Counted from the stretch's first letter, positions 11,971 to 21,412 are shown. The stretch is DNA of 64,000 nucleotides from Lineus longissimus (GCF_910592395.1 NC_088316.1:9856001-9920000); one strand, 5' to 3'. Translations and numbers: made by a program. Notes: generated from the sequence alone by a model not told the origin.

Positions 11971-12435
11971 CCAGTCATGAAAGGACTGATGATGGGCATC
12001 GTAAGTTGGGTTTGGAGAGTACCTTTGGAGACAGTGGTCATGGTGAAAACCGTGTCCTTGTTGCAGTAATCAGCCATGAAAGGACTGATTATGAGCACTG
12101 TAACTGGTGCTCTGAGAGCAGCTCTGGAGGTGGTTACAGTGGAAAGAAGTGTCCTTGGTGGAGTAATCAGCCTTGAAGCGGTGATTGGCATCGTAATCGG
12201 TGTTCGGAGAGCAGCTGTGGATCAAGGCAGTCGTCACAGTGGAAACGGTTTGCTTGTTACAGCTCTTGGGCATTCGTCCGCCATTGCTTTATATGGAAGA
12301 AGCCGAATTTGTGGGCTGGTGTGTTGGGCTGAGGTGGGAGTTGAGGAACATCAATTGGATGGGTATCGTAGCTGGTGTTCTGGTAGCAGCTGTGGAGGCA
12401 GTGGTCGAAGAGGAGGAGTTGCTTCCAAGGGATGC
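11971..12435. repeat. degenerate minisatellite, about 98 bp x 3-4
   Basis: Units begin CAGTCATGAAAGGACTGAT (11972), CAGCCATGAAAGGACTGAT (12071) and CAGCCTTGAAGCGGTGAT (12168). Each contains GGTG(T/C)TC..GAGAGCAG and a CAGTGG..GAA stretch. A fourth, poorer copy lies at about 12350-12435. The long open frames on both strands here are side effects of the repeat. Confidence 0.7.
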
Positions 12436-12444
12436 CGAGTGGCC

Positions 12445-12700
12445 ACTCTATTACTGATTGAACGTATCGTAGACTGGGTTGTGGTAGCTGTAGTATGTTC
12501 TGCACACTCCTGCATGTATTTCATCAGGATGCGACTTGATATAGATGTGATCTAACAGTGTGTAGTTGAGTGTTGTGGTTTCCTTGATGAGTTGTTGAAA
12601 TGAATGGAGGGGGTGTCCCGGCACTTGAAGACGTTCTTTGAGTAGATTGTAGTTGAAATCTCCGCCGATCACAGTATGCAATGGAGATGGAATGGTTCTC
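12445..12700 (-). pseudogene. endonuclease/exonuclease/phosphatase-type fragment
   Basis: On the minus strand the frame shows HTVIGGDFNYNLL, then TLLDHIYIKS and RTYYSYHNPVYDTF. GDFN, LLDHIY and YYSxH..V are the C-terminal active-site blocks of the EEP nuclease fold as found in LINEs and endonuclease-bearing Helitrons. The usual SDH is here SYH, so the catalytic Asp is lost. Only the last third of the domain is present, so it is a scrap of a mobile element. The TYYS variant resembles Helitron-associated versions, but I would not insist. Confidence 0.55.
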
Positions 12701-12709
12701 GGGTTAAAC

Positions 12710-13352
12710 TGTTATAGGGCGGAATGCAAAAATCAAGTTTGTGGCCTGGTCGGGCCCAAAATCAATAGGGCACCTCCCCTTCACTAGAACATCACACCAC
12801 AGAAGTTTCAGGTTTATCACTCACTCGGTTCTCAAGTTATGGGGCGGAATAAAAAAACAAAGATGGCCGCCTGGCGGCCATGATGGATTTTGGGTCGGGC
12901 CCAAAATCGATAGCGCACCTCCCCTACACTAGAGCATTACACCACAGAAGTTTCAGGTTTATCACTCACTCGGTTCTCAAGTTATGGGGCAGAATGCAAA
13001 CAACAAAGATGGCCGCCTAGCGGTCATGATGGATTTTAGTTCGGGCCCAGAATCAATAGGGAACCTCCCCTACACTAGAGCATCACACCACAGAAGTTTC
13101 AGGTTTATCACTCACTTAGTTCTATAGTTAGGCGGCGGAATGCAAAAAAAACAATATGGTGGCCTGGCGGCCATCTTGGATTTGGGCTTTGGTCCAAAAT
13201 GAATAGGGAACCTTCGAGACCCTAGGCCTTCACACCATAAAAATTTCAAGTCTACCGGACAAGCGGTTCCTCAGTTATAGAGCGGAATAGAGTGCGGACG
13301 CGGACGCGGAAACCAGCCAAGAACATAATGCCTCCATCTCAACTTCGTTGAG
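12710..13352. repeat. tandem repeat, ~130-147 bp x 4, with hairpin end
   Basis: GTTATGGGGCGGAAT-like landmarks recur at 12710, 12837, 12981, 13127 and 13274. Each unit contains CCACAGAAGTTTCAGG and a GGCCGCC..GGCGGCC stretch. The array ends in GCGGACGCGGACGCGG and a perfect hairpin CTCAACTTCGTTGAG (13338-13352). Similar hairpin-ended arrays are, as I recall, dispersed in marine invertebrate genomes. Confidence 0.8.
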
Positions 13353-14096
13353 CAGGGGCATATTTAGTGATGTAGTTTGATCCACTGAGTATGCACGGGT
13401 GTATCTACCCTAGATTTTAGAGAGGGTTAAAACAGAGTCTATGGTCTTTGGTTAAGATCAGAAAACGAGGTGCATTTTGACGACCGTTATTGCGTTGTCT
13501 GTTATCAGTAATGCAATGAAATATGCACTGGTATGTACGCAATAATACAAAGCAATAAACTTGTCTTAATGCCACTTGACACCCATAAAAGAACAAGAGG
13601 CCCAAGGGCCTGGCGCTCAGCTGAAATGGATAAGTGAAGGCAAGGGCCAAGTGTGTGTCGGTACCGTTATTATGAGGCAACGTGAAGCTATAACGTCTAG
13701 CACGCAGAGGTGCTGATGCGAAAGACCTTCTTGCTATATCAGTGCATGCTGAAGTACTGAGTTGACGTCACCCTGGTATTATGACGTAAAGTCATTTCTA
13801 TTGCCGTTGCAGTAGTGGGGTGTGTGGTGACGTCAAGGAGTTGTGTGGTGACGTCAAAGAGTGGAGTCCTTGTCTTCATGCAGCGTAGGTGGAACTAATA
13901 ACATGCACATGGACACAAGGTACATAATTATTACAGTGTATTTTGTGAGGTGGGGCCTGGTGCTTTACAATGGTCAAATGAACCGACTGTTGTCTGGACA
14001 TTGATGAAGTGGATGCAGCCAAATGTTTGGGACGGTCTTTTTTGTATGTGAAGAAAAGAAGATAAAGAGTTGGTTAACAAAATGAACTTTATTGGT
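13353..14096. other. non-coding with a GGCCC-palindrome repeat head
   Basis: At 13594-13626 the motif ACAAGAGGCCCAAGGGCCT, containing the palindrome AGGCCCAAGGGCCT, followed by GGCGCTCAGCTGAAA resembles a dispersed repeat head that I remember from several marine invertebrates, especially molluscs. The rest shows nothing recognisable. Confidence 0.4.
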
Positions 14097-14176
14097 GCGG
14101 CAGATATTTGATGCCTTTCGGCAGATATTTGAAGCGCCTTGCGGCAGATATTTGTTGCCTTGCGGCAGATATTTGA
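14097..14176. repeat. short tandem GCGGCAGATATTTG x 4
   Basis: Four copies of CGGCAGATATTTG spaced 20-24 bp, separated by short CT-rich linkers. Minisatellite only; open frames on the minus strand repeat ISAA/YLPQG and are not genes. Confidence 0.8.
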
Positions 14177-16334
14177 TAACGCTCTCCGGGAATGGAAAGC
14201 AGTAAAACGAGTAAGCACACCTTACTCTGAATGTGGGAACAGCAAGTGCTTTCCTGGACTTGAAATGTGCCAACGACTCCTCTTGCAATAACCAACAACA
14301 GTCTGTGCTTGATCAGGCATCGGTCAGATGATATCCTGAACAAGGCATCTATGGAAGCAAATCCAGAAAGAGACTTAACCTTCGAAGGGCACACTTATTA
14401 CTCAGTGAAAAGTCAGTCCTGTGGGCTGTTTTCCAATTCAAAATAAAAGTGTAACCTCTTTAAATTAGTCTCACAGACTGAACCATAACACTCAACAGCC
14501 AACCGTGCCCACATGATGTGAGCCGAGAGCTGGGCTTAAAGATGAGCGAGTGGTGTACTACATTTTGAAAATTGTCTATCGTCTACGACATGTGACAGAA
14601 CAGGATCTAGTGGACTTAATGATGAGGTACTATCAAATAAGGTGTCCATCAAATGAATCATGAGGGCCTGTTGAGTTCTACTCTAAGCCTGTCCTATAGG
14701 GCTTGGCTATGGTTTTTGTCTTTTTTACAGCTACAGTACAGCCATGCACAGCGCAGTGTACAGACAGTACAGGATTGCAAACCAAAAACATGAGCATTGC
14801 TGCGTAACGAAACTGCAGTGGGATTCATACTACGATGTCATAATGTGACTTTCAAAATAATTGTAAACAAACGTAAATGGCGAAATTTGTTGCAAAATTG
14901 CCATCCACAACAACTCAGGGACCGTAGCCAAAATGGCCGACGGCGAATTCTCCGGTCGCTAGCGCAGTCCATAAACAAGCATCAATTTTACCAACTTTGG
15001 GCGCAAGCTTGGTCATCAAAGTTACAGAACTGATAGAAATACATCCAAACAACATATATATACAGTTAAAAGTGCATAAAAATCCCGTTTCAACCTCCGG
15101 GCGCTACCTTTTTTTCTCCGCCAGACGCCGGGCCCTACCGGTCGTTATTTAGTGCGACCGCCACCAGAGTGTTTATCACGATCTTTCGCCGTTTTAATTG
15201 CGCGTTTTAGGCAGATTAATCAATTATTACATGCATGCATTATATATCACCGAAATGATAATTGCGTAGGCTATTTGAAACTAAGTTCAGATATTATTTT
15301 TGATCTTTGAATTGAATTTAGGTGAGTGATTTTTGACACCCGGTCGACATATCAGGACTTGCAAAATTCACGCGAGATCGCTTGCTTCATCGGCACGTTT
15401 GAAAACCGAATTTCACAAATTCTACAAATATTTATCACATACCATATGTATCACCACAAAGGTAACTCTCTAAACTATTTGAAACCAAGTTCAGATACTT
15501 ATTTTCACAAAAATTCGAAGCTATGCAAGCGATTTTTCAGTGGTAGAGATCGACGGAAACAAATTTCTCGCTCTAAAATGACATGAGACGAGCACCAACT
15601 TTCGCTAATTTGTGCACAAAATTTCCGCAATATTATAAAAAACTATCGATAAATCTGAATTATATAGACTCTTTTTAGTACCTAAACAAATTTCAGGTAC
15701 ATGGTCATGTTGATTAAAAGAGTATCAACCGATTGAACATGAGAAAGTTCACTCATCTTCATTGAAGCAGCGACTACCGCCATTTTTAAATGGTGGCATC
15801 TCTTCTATCGATCGGCCAATCAGCGGCACTGCTTGCAAAAAGTTGAGCCACCGCCAAATTTGAAATCGCCAAAATTCAGTCAATGTGCCTGCAGTGCCAA
15901 CTGGCGGTGAAAACTATATCAATTCCATTAAAAGTAAAAAATGAAAAAATACTAAAAAATATTCAGCCACATTTGAAAACAATATTTGCTCTGTGGACCG
16001 AGGTAAAAAGGGAAAGAAATCTAAACGCGAAATGACCTCATTCTCTTAATACAGGTCGGATCGCGCTGATTTTTCGTGTTTTGAGTTCACCTTGGGCAAC
16101 TCCTAATTTAGCACCGTCAACGAAGTGGCTAGGCCTTCCCAATCAGAAATGTCCAATTTTGTCCACAGATGGGTCCCTAGATGGATGGATGGATGGATGG
16201 ATGGATTGCAGGACGGACACCATTTGAACAGCTATTCTACTAGCTCCGCTGACTTTGTCAGCTGAGCTAAAAATGCTGCGGATCTCAACATGTTAGCCCT
16301 TACTTTGCTTGATTGGAAGGTTTGCCCTTAATTA
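14177..16334. other. transposon interior, no gene recognised; GGAT microsatellite
   Basis: No domain seen. (ATGG)n lies at 16180-16206, followed by the imperfect hairpin AGCTCCGCTGAC..GTCAGCTGAGCT (about 16242-16268). Two short blocks resemble each other (CTATTTGAAAC.AAGTTCAGATA near 15270 and 15475). This stretch lies 3' of the HECT-like gene and could hold its missing last exon, but I cannot identify one. Confidence 0.35.
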
Positions 16335-17660
16335 CTACCTATACTCTGCTAATGATGCGGGCTGACGAAAGGTTAGCACTGGAACAAGTAGCGCACTAGT
16401 GGTTACCTCCTTAGAGAATCTGAGAAATCTCTTCAATAACCTGTCGTCAAGCCCTGCGACAAACTTCGTGAGATATTTGCTTGCCCCCTTCTTCTCATCT
16501 GTCATCTTCTCTGGGAAGATGAGCGTTTTTTTCACAAGCTTGTTGGAAGGGGTCAACAACGCGTACAGTTGCATAAATGATGCATGGCTTTCGAACGCCA
16601 GGGGCCCTAAGATTAAGCGCCAGCGGTCTATTACGTACATTGGCGTTTGTATTAGCTGCTTGTGGGCAATTTCTTCAATAATGGCAAGATAGTTTTTCGC
16701 ATTTAGAAGTTTTCTGCAATCGTACGTGCTAGGTACCTCTATCAGGTCATCTAGTTTTTCGGGTTGGAAATCCTGCGTCATCTTTTTCAAAACTTCCCTT
16801 TCATCTCGATCTACGTAGTTGATGAACGCTTCGACTAGGGAGCTGTACGTCTTCCCATAGATAACCTCTTCCATGAATGGGGCTGCAAGAAGATTCGGAA
16901 TATACCTAAATTCGCGCCAGCCAATAAGGTATATTCTCGCGATAGCTTTCCATTTCTCACTCGTGAAATCGTGTCTGAGGAAAGGCACTTCGCAACACTG
17001 GCCGCCAACTGTGCACTGACTGAAAAACTCGATCCAGACTTGAGAGACGCAATCTCGAAACACCCCATCACCAACAGCAGCCTCAAGATCGCCACTGTCC
17101 GCTTTCCACCTGCAGTACAGTCGTTCGGACCGAATCGACTCATCTGAAAATGCCTTTATCATGTCATCGAGACAAGACGACCGCTTTATAATAAGCTGCC
17201 TCGGCTCTTTTTCGAAGTTAGGTTGTAGTGGCACCGTGTCATCCAAGGGTTCCAGAAAGTCCAATCCCAATATCGGCCCGAACTGTATTGTTTCTTCTAA
17301 ATACATATGTTGCGGTGTTGATGTAAGTGGCCCTACCGGCAGTTCATCAGTTACTGGCGCTCTATCATCGGCGTGCGATGGCTGGGTTTGTGAGTTAGGT
17401 AGGAACTCTGCTGGCGCTCTACCCTCGGCGTGGTATGGCTGGGTTTGTGAGTTAGGTAGGAACTCTGCTGGTGCTCTACCCTCGGCGTGGGATGGCTGGG
17501 TTTGTGAGTTAGGTAGGAACTCTGCTGGTGCTCTACCCTCGGCGTGGGATGGCTGGGTTTGTTGGATTCGTGAGGTGGGACTTGAATGCATTGTAGCTCC
17601 CATTATATCACTGTCATCATCGTCGTCGTCGTTATCACACCCTTTCTTGCTTGTTGCCAT
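16335..17660 (-). CDS. HECT-like domain open frame (441 codons)
   Basis: Residues 1-30 are acidic (NDDDDDDSD). Residues ~35-110 are four 19-residue repeats of the AEGRAPAEFLPNSQTQPSH type; residues ~170-441 are HECT-like. Family landmarks are GDGVFRDCVSQVW (the G-x-x-R-D position of HECT N-lobes), PFLRHDFTSEKW, ARIYLIGWREFRYIPNLLA and, near the end, FLRFSKEVTT then VPVLTF. HECT ligases carry a catalytic Cys about 30-40 residues before the C-terminus, after a block like the last one. Here the frame stops shortly after VLTFRQPASL, so the Cys lobe is absent or sits in an unrecognised exon (GTAGTA after AGTATAG could be a donor). The Met at 17660 is probably internal to a longer original frame. 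Confidence 0.7.
   Translation of the reverse strand: MATSKKGCDNDDDDDDSDIMGATMHSSPTSRIQQTQPSHAEGRAPAEFLPNSQTQPSHAEGRAPAEFLPNSQTQPYHAEGRAPAEFLPNSQTQPSHADDRAPVTDELPVGPLTSTPQHMYLEETIQFGPILGLDFLEPLDDTVPLQPNFEKEPRQLIIKRSSCLDDMIKAFSDESIRSERLYCRWKADSGDLEAAVGDGVFRDCVSQVWIEFFSQCTVGGQCCEVPFLRHDFTSEKWKAIARIYLIGWREFRYIPNLLAAPFMEEVIYGKTYSSLVEAFINYVDRDEREVLKKMTQDFQPEKLDDLIEVPSTYDCRKLLNAKNYLAIIEEIAHKQLIQTPMYVIDRWRLILGPLAFESHASFMQLYALLTPSNKLVKKTLIFPEKMTDEKKGASKYLTKFVAGLDDRLLKRFLRFSKEVTTSALLVPVLTFRQPASLAEYR
17355..17575. repeat. 57-bp in-frame tandem repeats within the HECT-like gene
   Basis: CTGGGTTTGTGAGTTAGGTA and GCTCTACCCTCGGCGTG recur at a 57-bp period, three near-identical copies plus a diverged one. 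On the minus strand they encode 19-residue proline-rich units between the acidic stretch and the HECT-like domain. 57 is a multiple of 3, so copy number can vary without frameshift. Confidence 0.9.
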
Positions 17661-18173
17661 GTAAAATCATAATTAGCGCATTTTAGTGATATCATACATT
17701 TCGCCGAGAGTGATGTCATCTTGAATATCTGACCCTTTGAAATCTTTTAACGAAAATGCGAAGTCCGTTGCTGGTCCTTTCGGGGAAACGCAATGGGGGA
17801 AAAATATATCGATTGTCTTTTTCAGAACGTCATTTTTCTTTCCTTGTTTTTCCACACGCACATGTCTAGTGCCCCTCCGTTGTGTTTGCGCACTTGCTTG
17901 TAGGTTAGTGAAGATTGATCAAAATGGCTCCAGCCGATTTCAACCACCCGATCTTTTTGCGGCCGCGAGTTGCGGCCGCATAACTCTTTGTTTCCCTCGC
18001 TATTGGTTTTAAACCTTTTCCTTAAGTTTTCAAGTAGATTGTCTTTCCTCTTTTTGGTGGTCATGCCAATGACTACAGAGTGAGATACGGACTTCGAAAA
18101 GTTGTTACAAAACTGTACTGTGGCAAGGCGATCTCCGAAATGTAGGATGTATACCGCTAATTGTTCATCGTTC

Positions 18174-18258
18174 ATTAGCTGAATCGTTGTGATGTCAATC
18201 TGAAAAGATAAAAGAATTAGCTGAATCGTTGTGATGTCAATCTGAAAAGATAAAAGAA
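18174..18258 (-). repeat. 42-bp duplication of the splice acceptor
   Basis: AGCTGAATCGTTGTGATGTC to GATAAAAGAAT occurs twice in tandem. On the minus strand this duplicates TTTTCAG/ATTGACATCACAACG, giving two identical 3' splice sites 42 bp apart (exon starts at 18199 or 18241). Use of the distal site would add 14 codons read from the acceptor sequence itself; the proximal site keeps the conserved frame directly. Confidence 0.8.
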
Positions 18259-18386
18259 TGAAGTAATGTAATAAACACTCAGTAAGAAATTCAAGTAGTT
18301 GCCCTGAAAACTGAACGTGACATTCTATAACTTCAGCCTAAGGCTGGTAGCACAGTGCATGAGAGGGGACGTCTTGATTACCTCCC

Positions 18387-18700
18387 ATAAGGCCACATAA
18401 AAAAAAGCTAGTTTAGCATCAGTTACACCTCTAAAAAGTGAGGAGGGAGGTTTTTTTTGTTGTTTTTTTTTTCCAAAAATTTATTTTTTTGGTGATTTTC
18501 ACATCTGAAATGGCCCCTCAGTAGCCTAAAGCAGCATGGAATGAGTCTAGCACAATGCATTGGATGAGCTACATTGAAAAACATGGATACTAACTATCAT
18601 GCTTTGCTTCAGACTCGTTCTAGTATGCTGCTTTGGCTGGTGAGGTGCCATTTCAGAGGTGAAAAATCACCCCAAAATATTTTTTTTGATGTGGCCTTAT
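18387..18700. mobile_element. foldback MITE in the HECT-like gene intron
   Basis: ATAAGGCCACAT at 18387 and its reverse complement ATGTGGCCTTAT ending at 18700 bound ~110-bp inverted arms. The arms share GGTGATTTT(T)CAC, TCTGAAATGGC.CCTCA and AAAGCAGCAT. Total 314 bp, no coding capacity. It lies wholly between the two recognised exons. Confidence 0.8.
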
Positions 18701-19138
18701 TCAAACAACCCTTTCAGTGTTTTTGAATGCTTTTTTTGAAGATTGATTACAAATTCGATGTTTTCTACAGAAATGTCGCATTGAATATTTTATATTTCTA
18801 TTAAAAGATTGTATTTTTAATAAAGCGATTTATGGATAGAGTTGTATAGTTCAAACATACCTTCTCTGCTCGCATTTCATCAACAACTTCATTTGGCAAC
18901 TTTCTCTCCGACAAGAGAAATTCGCGTAATTGCTCATCCTGAAATGAAAACAAATCATTTGTTAATGAAAAGGTAAGCAATGTAACGGTATTACGGTCCA
19001 ATTCACAAAAACCTGCGTCACTCTGATGTCGCTGGCGCGTAATTCGGCGCGCATTTCCCGCGTACATTCGACGGATGACATTTGTGATTTGGAATATATC
19101 ATATTCAGACCTCACCGAAGAGAGCCGTCGCATCCGTA

Positions 19139-19502
19139 ATGCAAGTATCAATTTGTGTCTTGTACCCCCCTCCTCAAGGGTACGACACCTTATCACCCTA
19201 TAACGACATCTTAAGGCTCAAGCATCACCCCTTTTTTCACCAATGCTACTTTTTCTTTCGTCAAGACATCACCCTCAACAATATATCAGTTATCACCATC
19301 ATATAAAGTAACCGGACTAATTTTACTGGGTAAGGCTGTATGTTCGACAAGACATCGACACATTAGCGTGCTTATTCTTTCCAGCTTCGCCAAATTTTCA
19401 CTAAAGGAAAAATAAATACTACTCAAGCATCGGCAAAGATTAGTGGTGATAGCTTAACTACCCTTGAGGAGGGGGGTACAAGTAACAAATTGATACTTGC
19501 AT
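19139..19502. mobile_element. MITE-like element with ~40-bp inverted ends
   Basis: ATGCAAGTATCAATTTGT, then CTTGTACCCCCCTCCTCAAGG, is repeated in inverse at the right end (CCTTGAGGAGGGGGGTAC... ATACTTGCAT). Interior is AT-rich and non-coding. Located just upstream of the recognised HECT-like exon, so it may separate an earlier first exon from it. Confidence 0.75.
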
Positions 19503-19817
19503 AAACTCTCTGCTCTAAGGATCAATATACCACTTGCTCACTGATATAGGCCCCTTTAAAATCACGGTTGGTAACTGTGGTTATGGCGGGGGAGGGCAAA
19601 ACGAATTTGATAATCAGGGCCTGGTTGAGACAAAGGAAATTTTGTCATCAATGTCACGTTCACTTAAATGGCAAACTTTGGCATAAGCTACTTTAGTATG
19701 TAGGTTTATCATGCAAAAACGGCTTGGAGCATGACCGCAACTTCTCCGCCGCAGGATCAATGAAAAATCATTGAAATGCAATAAACAATGCGTAAGAACG
19801 GGGTGCAACATTTAGCC

Positions 19818-20366
19818 GGTAACCGGAAAAACGCCGACCGACCGACCGACCGACCGACCGACCGACCGACCGACCGACCGACTGACCTGCCAACCCAAGG
19901 AGTTTCGTAGTTGAGTCACAGGTCTCATAAGTCAATGTGATATATAGAATCCACGATAGCAGGTCATGTGAAATGAAATTGTAAACAAGCGCACGTGCAC
20001 TGGTCAAATGACAACAAATGCATGTTGCGCGTTGCAGTTCATGCATTGCATCGGTCGATACACTCGAGTAGAAAAACTACAGTGCATAGATTAGGCCCAA
20101 ATCATGTTTTTATATCCACCGACCATGTGGACAAAGCATATCTTTAGAGTATCGTTATCAGTTCCTTACCGCGTGGGCTCGTTTTCCCGGTATAATTGAC
20201 TGAAGATGCTGCTGTCAGACACGTCGGACTCCATCACGTCCATTGCGCTGGGCACTACACAGATACATGTGCTATAGAGAAGCGAAAGGGATACTGCATA
20301 TGACGGTAGGTTGGCAGCTCAGTCGGTCGGTCGGTCGGTCGGTCGGTCGGCGTTTTTCCGGTTACC
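19818..20366. mobile_element. foldback element with GGTAACCGG ends and (ACCG)n arms
   Basis: GGTAACCGGAAAAACGCC followed by (GACC)n (19835-19880) on the left; (GGTC)n (20318-20350) followed by GGCGTTTTTCCGGTTACC on the right, exact inverted counterparts. The tetranucleotide arrays sit immediately inside the inverted ends. Non-coding. Confidence 0.8.
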
Positions 20367-20886
20367 CCTTAAGCCTGCCTGGAATTCGCAAGCCATGATG
20401 TCCAAAACAGCCTCACAGCACTGGCAAAAATCATTATCAGAGATCAACCTCCAAGTGGCGACGCATGGTGTCAATTAAGCACATTATCCTCCAGGCTTGG
20501 TAAATCCCATGCCCAAGTTGTCCCTTTAACACAGCTTCGTGGCGGTTTACGTCGCTACGGATGCTGAATACTTTAGTATACCTGCAGATCAACTACCATG
20601 TATGCCTATGTACCTAATACACTGTGTGTGTTTTGGATGTGTCACCACTGGCAGTGCCGCTGCTAATAGCCAAGCATCATGCCGTACGTGTTGAAATTAG
20701 GCCTAGTTATATAGTTAAGTTGCCAAAAAGACCTAATTGAATCAAATACTACTAACTGTCTTTGATCTCATCGTCATTACACAATAGTGATACATACCAT
20801 ACTTAAATACGTCCGCAGTGACCCTTCTTCTTCTGTGACGTCTTTATGTCAAAATGTAAAATGCCCAGTATCGCGTGCATCAACCA
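20367..20886. other. transposon interior before right TIR, nothing recognised
   Basis: No motif or repeat recognised. If the HECT-like gene has an upstream exon or promoter, this is a candidate place, but I see no direct sign. Confidence 0.3.
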
Positions 20887-21406
20887 GCCTCGTTTTCGTA
20901 TGTCAGGCGCCTGAGTTAGTAAATCAGGCGCCTGAAAAAGTAAGTCAGGCGCCTGAGTTAGTAAATCAGGCGCCTGAAAAAGTAAGTCAGGCGCCTGAGA
21001 TAGTAAGTCAGGCGCCTGAGTTAGTAAGTCAGGCGCCTGAGTAAGTAAGTATAAGTTAGGCGCCTGAGATAGTAAGTCAGGCGCCTGAGTTAGTAAGTCG
21101 GGCACCTGAGATAGTAAGTCGGGCGCCTGAGTTAGTAAGTCGGGCGCCTGAGTTAGTAAGTCAGGCGCCTGAGTTAGTAGTCGGGCGCCTGAGAGAGTAA
21201 GTCGGGCGCCTGAAAAAGTAAGTCAGGCGCCTGAGATAGTAAGTCAGGCGCCTGAGTTAGTAAGTCAGGCGCCTGAGTAAGTAAGTATAAGTCAGGCGCC
21301 TGAGATAGTAAGTCAGGCGCCTGAGTTAGTAAGTCAGGCGCCTGAGATAAAAAATAAACATCGTAATTGAAAATAAAAATCACCATGTCCTTTCCCTGCA
21401 ACCGTA
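20887..21406. repeat. right terminal inverted repeat with 21 palindrome units
   Basis: Read inwards on the minus strand it starts TACGGTTGCAGGG, then the same AT-rich block as the left end, then about 21 CAGGCGCCTG-type units spaced about 20 bp, ending ACGAAAACGAGGCTGGT. Some units are CGGGCGCCTG or CGGGCACCTG. A two-unit motif with GTAAGTAAGTATAAGT recurs near 21040 and 21280, so part of the array arose by duplication of a ~240-bp block. Peptides such as QAPDLL from these frames are artefacts. Confidence 0.9.
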
Positions 21407-21412
21407 GTATTG
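21407..21412. other. target-site duplication, right (GTATTG)
   Basis: Second copy of the 6-bp duplication, immediately outside ...GCAACCGTA and directly followed by CATACGCGGATGATG of the interrupted LINE. Confidence 0.9.

Larger units (their letters stand above)
16335..18938 (-). pseudogene. SAM/death-like + HECT-like protein gene, decayed
   Basis: Exon 18861-18938 lies between TTTTCATTTCAG and GTATGT and encodes DEQLREFLLSERKLPNEVVD..., a helical module. The next exon starts at 18199 after ATCTTTTCAG and continues in phase (IDITTIQLMNDEQLAVYI), then a basic linker ending KQVRKHNGG. A one-base frame break near 17870 leads to TRHVRVEKQGKKNDVLKK and IFFPHCVSPKG. Two stops (TAA, TGA) follow at about 17667-17675 in the same frame as the 441-codon tail starting at 17660. 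The tail has an acidic run, 19-residue repeats and a HECT-like domain. Module order matches multi-copy invertebrate HECT-like proteins I remember. It points towards the transposase (convergent). Ubiquitin-related function is inference; the catalytic Cys region is not visible. Confidence 0.75.
8998..21406. mobile_element. 12.4-kb two-gene DNA transposon (IS3EU-like)
   Basis: Seen directly: the left end TACGGTGGCTGGGAAAGG and the reverse complement of the right end TACGGTTGCAGGGAAAGG start long terminal inverted repeats. These continue through GACATGGTGATTTTTATTTT into arrays of CAGGCGCCTG and end at ACGAAAACGAGGCTGGT on both sides. A perfect 6-bp duplication flanks the element and the LINE it interrupts rejoins in frame. 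It contains a DDE/rve transposase gene and a convergent HECT-like gene. Known: eukaryotic IS3EU transposons have IS3-like integrases, 6-bp duplications and TAY ends, as I recall. Inferred: this is an IS3EU-type element that has gained an accessory gene. Both genes are broken, so this copy is not autonomous. Later insertions and minisatellites inflate its length. Confidence 0.88.

Noticed and set aside
12076-12555. 159-codon frame that might be a gene
   Set aside because: Coincides with the 98-bp minisatellite and shows repeat-driven composition.
17161-17664. 167-codon plus-strand frame opposite the HECT-like gene
   Set aside because: It mirrors the 57-bp repeats and acidic codons on the other strand; the minus strand has recognisable domains.
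20903-21350. CRISPR-like appearance of regularly spaced palindromic repeats
   Set aside because: Spacers are nearly identical GTTAGTAAGT-type linkers, the genome is clearly animal, and the array is part of a transposon TIR.
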